From Candidatus Merdicola faecigallinarum (GTDB lineage Bacteria; Bacillota; Clostridia; TANB77; CAG-508): 54,503 nt of DNA. A model generated the notes under the pieces. It saw only the letters and a program-made list of their open reading frames with translations. It was not told the DNA's origin and searched no databases. The position numbers and the translations under genes are program-made. Position 1 is the stretch's first letter. The number at the start of each line of letters is the position of its first letter. The stretch covers positions 1 through 54,503 of the forward strand of contig DVNH01000048.1 in the NCBI GenBank assembly GCA_018714565.1, written 5' to 3'. This document shows, piece after piece, positions 50,964-54,503 of this stretch.

Positions 50964-51391
50964 TAGTAATTCCCCCTTTCCCAAGGCCATGGTTCTTCAA
51001 GCCATCTCCATTTATTACATGGATAATGGATGGTAAGTGGTCCATATACCTTTTGATATTTATCTTTTAAATCTTTTAATTTCTTTGCATATTCACGATG
51101 CAAACATAATGCCTTTTGATCATCTGGATGAGTATCCAAATATAATCCTAATTCTACAATTGCAAAATCTAATTCTCTAATTTGCATCATCATTTCTTCT
51201 CTTCTACAATCTCTTTCTGTCTTTTCTTTCTCCATACAATCCATATTAACTCCAGTTACATTGTAAGCAGACATTGACATATCGATATTATTATCTTCAC
51301 AATTTCCTTGCATAGGGTTATTGTTAAATCCTGCTGGTACATACATCATATGATTTCCTGCACCACAATTACATCCTCTATTTTCCATCAT
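50963..51391 (-). CDS. cotJB: Spore coat protein CotJB with a long N-terminal extension
   Basis: The family domain is at about 58-142: MMMQIRELDFAIVELGLYLD, HPDDQKALCLHREYAKKLK, YGPLTIHYPCNKWRWLEEPW-PWE, covering the whole of ordinary CotJB (about 85-90 residues). Before it is an extra 55-residue segment rich in Met, Asn and Cys (ENRGCNCGAGNHMMYVP; NCEDNNIDMSMSA). The start ATG at 51391 overlaps the cotJA stop (ATGA arrangement), so the extension is translated. Coupled on both sides within cotJABC. Function: coat assembly or composition; exact role unknown. Confidence 0.93.
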   Translation of the reverse strand: MMENRGCNCGAGNHMMYVPAGFNNNPMQGNCEDNNIDMSMSAYNVTGVNMDCMEKEKTERDCRREEMMMQIRELDFAIVELGLYLDTHPDDQKALCLHREYAKKLKDLKDKYQKVYGPLTIHYPCNKWRWLEEPWPWERGNY

Positions 51392-51750
51392 TTGTTACAT
51401 CCCTCCCCTATTCTGTTCATTGCTTCAATATATTTTATTTGATTCATTGAATCACAAGGCATATATGGACTTACTAATTCTGGATAAATGGTTCCCATTT
51501 TTAGTCCGACACATGGCGTGAACGTTTTGTTCATTGTCTGCCATGGTACATAGCTTTGTGCTAACATTGGATTATCTGGAAAAACATTTTCTTCTTCTTC
51601 AAACCCACACATGCATTCATCTTCATAATTTGCCCAATTTGCCATATTCATACTATTATTTACATTATTGCATTTTGTTTCAATTGCATCTTCATTAAAA
51701 GTTGCCATATGATTATTGAAAGCACAACATTTTTTACAATTTCTATACAT
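51388..51750 (-). CDS. cotJA: Spore coat-associated protein CotJA with Cys-rich N-terminus
   Basis: The C-terminal half carries the CotJA motif: PMLAQSYVPWQTMNKTFTPC then VGLKMGTIYPELVSPYMPCD. The first 65 residues (YRNCKKCCAFNNHMATFN; CNNVNNSMNMANWANYED; ECMCGFEEEENVF) are an added Cys/Asn/Met-rich, acidic segment like that of CotJB next door. 120 residues against about 80 in Bacillus. AAGGAGG lies ahead of the ATG. First gene of cotJABC; transcription under a mother-cell sigma factor is expected from Bacillus, but I could not assign the promoter. Confidence 0.93.
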   Translation of the reverse strand: MYRNCKKCCAFNNHMATFNEDAIETKCNNVNNSMNMANWANYEDECMCGFEEEENVFPDNPMLAQSYVPWQTMNKTFTPCVGLKMGTIYPELVSPYMPCDSMNQIKYIEAMNRIGEGCNK

Positions 51751-51837
51751 TGTTTTACTTCCTCCTTATCTTTTTGTTATATTACATTTTATGACATAAA
51801 AGATGCAATGGTTACTTCTAATCCATCTTTCTCACAC

Positions 51838-51868
51838 AAAAAAATGCCCTATAATACTAGAGCATTTT
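51838..51868 (-). terminator. Terminator of the dps-like gene
   Basis: AAAATGC-T-CTA / TAG-G-GCATTTT on the minus strand, followed by a T-run, 10 bases past the stop. Confidence 0.8.
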
Positions 51869-51877
51869 CTAATTTAC

Positions 51878-52315
51878 TTATTTATCTAATTGATTTAACA
51901 TCCATATAATTTTACTGTATTGTACAATATATTCATCCATAATACTTGATGTAGCAAAACAGTCTTTTGCATCTGCTTTTTTCTTGATATCTTCTACTTT
52001 TCTTAATAATTTTGTATAATCTTTTTTTACATTTTTAATTACTTCATCTTTTGAAACACCTTTATTTTTTGCTTCTTCTATTGATGTTACGTCTAAATAA
52101 TCTTTCATTGTTCCTAATGGCATTCCTTCTAATGTTAAAATATGTTCTGCCACTTCATCAATTTGTTCATTAACTGTATTATAATATTCTTCTAATTTTT
52201 CGTGAAGAACAAAAAAGTGCTCTCCTTCAATATACCAATGATAATTTTGTAATTTACGATAAAATACATTTAAATCTGCTAGAAAATTATTTAATTCTAG
52301 AATAATACTTTCCAT
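51878..52315 (-). CDS. dps: Dps/ferritin-like DNA-protection protein
   Basis: Iron-storage, peroxide-consuming dodecamer of the Dps family. The helix A motif LNVFYRKLQNYHWYIEGEHF carries the dinuclear-site His, and EKLEEYYNTVNEQIDEVAEHI the partner Asp/Glu (D-E-x-A-E). The frame opens at 52357; ATG at 52315 (MESIILELNNFL) follows AAAGAAGG and is preferred, giving 145 residues, normal for Dps. It has its own terminator and lies upstream of cotJABC. Dps-like rather than classic ferritin because the metal residues lie between subunits. Confidence 0.9.
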   Translation of the reverse strand: MESIILELNNFLADLNVFYRKLQNYHWYIEGEHFFVLHEKLEEYYNTVNEQIDEVAEHILTLEGMPLGTMKDYLDVTSIEEAKNKGVSKDEVIKNVKKDYTKLLRKVEDIKKKADAKDCFATSSIMDEYIVQYSKIIWMLNQLDK

Positions 52316-52369
52316 ACAAAAACCTTCTTTCTTTTTATTTAAAAGAAGTATTTCCATATCGATTTCTTT

Positions 52370-53209
52370 TTATTCTTCGAATCCTTCATATTGTATCTTT
52401 TTTGAAAAAGCAAGAATTGTTTCAAAAATTGGACCTAACAATAATAAACCAAATCCAAATCCAACTCCCTTTCCAAATGCTTTTGCTAGACTAAACCTTG
52501 TAAAAATGTCTACGATTCCTAAAATAAGCCATCCTATAATTGGAAGAAAAACAAATAATAATAGCCATGGACTTAATCCACAAATATCTAGCATTACTAC
52601 ATCACGATAAATTGGAATGATAGAAGCAAAACCATGTTTACCTGCTTTTCTAAATATAAAATAGCGAATAATAATCTGATAAACAAGAAGCACAATTCCT
52701 ATAATGAAAATGGTTTTTATGATATTTAATGTAAGCAATAATTTTACCCCTATATTTACTTTTTCTCCTACTGTCATTTCCTCATTTAAATTTTTTATAA
52801 TCGTTTCTGGCTGTACACCACTTTCGATTTCTTCCTGAATTTTATTAAGATCAAGATCTTCTGTTAATATTTTATTTAGTTGTTTTTCATCAATATTTTC
52901 CAATAGCTTTGTTCCTGTATCTATAATTTCTTTACTAACTCCTTTTTCTTGTAGCTCTTCACTATTTTCCTGTATTATTTCAGCCAATTCCTCATTACTA
53001 TAATTTTGAGTTAATTCTTGATACGCTTTTAACATTTGACTCATGTCTAAATTTTCTACATCAATTGATGTCTCTCCTAAAATCTCTTCCAATGTCTTAT
53101 TTGTTATTTCGTTTACATCACTTGCATATACTATTGCAAAAAAACTTATAAAAACAAATAAAATGATCATCATTTTTCCTATCTTTTTTACTTCGCTAAA
53201 TTGTTTCAT
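52370..53209 (-). CDS. Membrane protein with DUF5684-like domain
   Basis: N-terminal signal anchor (MMIILFVFISFFAIVYAS). An acidic helical domain of about 120 residues follows (TNKTLEEILGETSIDVENLD, then repeated ELQEKG, LLENIDEKQLNKIL motifs), then three or four membrane helices from about 155. The segment YFIFRKAGKHGFASIIPIYR, DICGLSPWLLLFVFLPIIGW and FGKGVGFGFGLLLLGPIFE fits DUF5684: a signal-peptidase-like cluster of small membrane proteins. 279 residues. ATG at 53209 after AGAAGGAG. Function unknown; a coat or envelope link is not supported by neighbours. Confidence 0.75.
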   Translation of the reverse strand: MKQFSEVKKIGKMMIILFVFISFFAIVYASDVNEITNKTLEEILGETSIDVENLDMSQMLKAYQELTQNYSNEELAEIIQENSEELQEKGVSKEIIDTGTKLLENIDEKQLNKILTEDLDLNKIQEEIESGVQPETIIKNLNEEMTVGEKVNIGVKLLLTLNIIKTIFIIGIVLLVYQIIIRYFIFRKAGKHGFASIIPIYRDVVMLDICGLSPWLLLFVFLPIIGWLILGIVDIFTRFSLAKAFGKGVGFGFGLLLLGPIFETILAFSKKIQYEGFEE

Positions 53210-53248
53210 GTTTCACTCCTTCTTTCTTTTTATTTATATATTTTTTGA

Positions 53249-54503
53249 TTAAGTTGCTGCCAAACTTGTATAATAAGCCTGATATAATTTACTATAATAA
53301 CCACCTGTTTTTAATAATTGCGTGTGATTTCCTTGTTCTATAATTGTACCATGATCTAAAACAATAATCTTATCGACATTTACAATTGTAGATAAACGAT
53401 GTGCTATAAATATTGAAGTTTTATTTTTTGAAATTTCGTCAATTGATTTTTGAATAAGTTGCTCCGTATTGGTATCTATATTTGCTGTTGCCTCATCTAA
53501 AATAAAAATGGATGGGTTATGAGCAAATATTCTTGCAAAAGCAATTAATTGTTTTTGCCCTGCTGAATAAGAACTTCCTTGCTCTTTTGCAATTTCATCT
53601 AATCCCTTTGGTAAAGAATGAATAAATTCTTCTGCAGAAGCAAATTCAATTGCTTTTTCTAGTTCTTCATCCTCTATTTTTTTATTTAGCTCAATATTTT
53701 CTCTTACACTTTTTGCAAATATAAATGGATCTTGTAAAATAGTTCCTATTTTTTGCCTTAAAGAATGAATATTAATTTCCTTTATATTCTTTCCATCAAT
53801 CAAAATTTCTCCTTTTTGAATTTCATAAAAACGGTTAATTAAATTGGTAATTGTTGTTTTTCCAGATCCTGTTTTGCCTACTAATGCAATACTTTGTCCT
53901 GGCTCTATTACAAAACTCACATCTTTTAAAACCCAATTTTCATCTTCATAAGCAAACCACACATTTTTAAATTCAATTTTTCCTTTGATCTCTTCTAACT
54001 TTTCTCCCTTTTCCAAATCTTCTAAATATTCTTTATGATCTAATATTTCATATATTTTATCGATTGAAACAAAAGAATCTTGTACTGTTTCTATATTTTC
54101 GATAATTCGGTTAATTGGTTCAAATATTTGCTTAATATAAGTAATAAATACATATAAAACTCCCACTTCTATTTGAATTCCAAACCATTTGTCCACACAA
54201 GCCCATATAACAATAGAAATTCCTAAATTTTCTAAAATCGTCATTACTGCTGGTAATATTCCTGTAAAAAATCCAATTGGTAGTCTAGATCTCCAAAATT
54301 CTTCATTTAGTTTTTCACATTCTTTTTGTTTTTCATATTGTCTATTAAATATTTTTATCAATCGAACTCCATAGATCGATTCGGCTAAAAACACATTTAC
54401 TTTCGTCCTTACTACTTTAGAATATTCATATACTTTATTAATTATTTTAGTGATAATGTAAGATGTAAAAATAATAAAAGGAAGAAGTAAAAAAGTAAGT
54501 AAA
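53249..54503 (-). CDS. ABC exporter, fused permease-ATPase (5' end beyond window)
   Basis: The frame is open to the right edge, so the N-terminal membrane helices are missing. Seen: the end of the type I exporter membrane domain (FLAESIYGVRLIKIFNRQ coupling region, about four helices), then the ATPase: Walker A GKTGSGKTTITNLI, Q-loop TILQDPFIFA, signature YSAGQKQLIAFARI (Y-S-A-G-Q, a slight variant of LSGGQ), Walker B IFILDEATANID and switch His in IFIAHRLSTIV. At least 418 residues visible. MsbA/MdlB-like multidrug or lipid exporters have this form; the pair gene, if heterodimeric, would lie to the right. Substrate unknown. Confidence 0.93.
   Translation of the reverse strand, partial: LLTFLLLPFIIFTSYIITKIINKVYEYSKVVRTKVNVFLAESIYGVRLIKIFNRQYEKQKECEKLNEEFWRSRLPIGFFTGILPAVMTILENLGISIVIWACVDKWFGIQIEVGVLYVFITYIKQIFEPINRIIENIETVQDSFVSIDKIYEILDHKEYLEDLEKGEKLEEIKGKIEFKNVWFAYEDENWVLKDVSFVIEPGQSIALVGKTGSGKTTITNLINRFYEIQKGEILIDGKNIKEINIHSLRQKIGTILQDPFIFAKSVRENIELNKKIEDEELEKAIEFASAEEFIHSLPKGLDEIAKEQGSSYSAGQKQLIAFARIFAHNPSIFILDEATANIDTNTEQLIQKSIDEISKNKTSIFIAHRLSTIVNVDKIIVLDHGTIIEQGNHTQLLKTGGYYSKLYQAYYTSLAAT

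Noticed and set aside
54189..54374. Plus-strand frame of 61 codons at the right edge
   Set aside because: Antisense to the ABC exporter, with no ribosome site.
1..54503. tRNA or rRNA genes
   Set aside because: No cloverleaf with T-loop GGTTCRANYCC signature, and no rRNA-like GC-rich stretch, was seen in any intergenic gap on reading.

Overview
The window is very AT-rich, tightly packed and almost entirely protein coding. About 36 of the 42 or so genes lie on the minus strand. The organism is a low-GC, spore-forming Firmicute of the class Clostridia, probably an uncultured gut-type anaerobe. Support comes from the sporulation set (spoVT, spoIIP, spoIIM, spoVS, gerW/ytfJ, cotJABC), a class III fructose-1,6-bisphosphatase, AAGGAGG-type ribosome binding sites and intrinsic terminators everywhere. 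The species-level placement is inference.

Layout. 1-2 kb: 5' part of a membrane-anchored surface protein (open at the window edge) and a frameshifted small HTH regulator. 2-10 kb: alaS-hinT operon, spoVT, comF, recD2, a tiny GT2-like membrane protein, mreB/mbl. 10-21 kb: pyk, spoIIP, hisS, an MBL-fold hydrolase, relA/spoT, recJ, a YugP-like membrane metallopeptidase, ylbF, a GT4 glycosyltransferase. 22-24 kb: a plus-strand asnB with a frameshift. 24-29 kb: an ORFan, mutS, miaB, rpmE and a 52-residue membrane peptide. 29-31.5 kb: a plus-strand pair, VanW-like lipoprotein and DacF-like carboxypeptidase. 31.6-39 kb: fbp, gerW/ytfJ, DUF2953, scpA, recX, recA, and a frameshifted peptide-binding lipoprotein/SBP gene. 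39-49 kb: spoVS, ymdB, rny, xerD, spoIIM, an EndoQ-like nuclease, an uncharacterised HD-like protein, coaE, a pilin/NlpC fusion, tmcAL. 49.8-54.5 kb: rnhA, cotJCBA, a Dps-like ferritin, a DUF5684 membrane protein and the 3' part of an ABC exporter.

Functional themes are housekeeping: DNA repair and recombination (recA, recX, recJ, recD2, mutS, EndoQ, xerD), translation (alaS, hisS, miaB, tmcAL, rpmE), envelope and cell shape (mreB, dacF, spoIIP), RNA decay (rny, rnhA, ylbF) and sporulation. No tRNA, rRNA, CRISPR array, prophage or autonomous transposon was seen.

The most unusual observations are these. (1) A dispersed element of about 85-115 bp is present in five copies. In four of them it sits between a gene's stop codon (or across its last codons) and that gene's terminator. 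Its hairpin shows compensatory changes, and in hisS it supplies the last 14-17 amino acids and the stop codon. (2) A T4SS-pilin-like, two-helix N-terminus is fused through an Asn/Ser-rich linker to an NlpC/P60-like cysteine hydrolase. (3) AlaRS lacks the whole C-terminal oligomerisation/C-Ala region and carries a four-cysteine insertion. (4) rnhA and tmcAL appear to share one -10 region on opposite strands. (5) Three genes each carry one extra base (HTH gene, asnB, SBP gene); consensus errors are a possible cause. I do not see a clearly new multi-gene defence or biosynthetic system.
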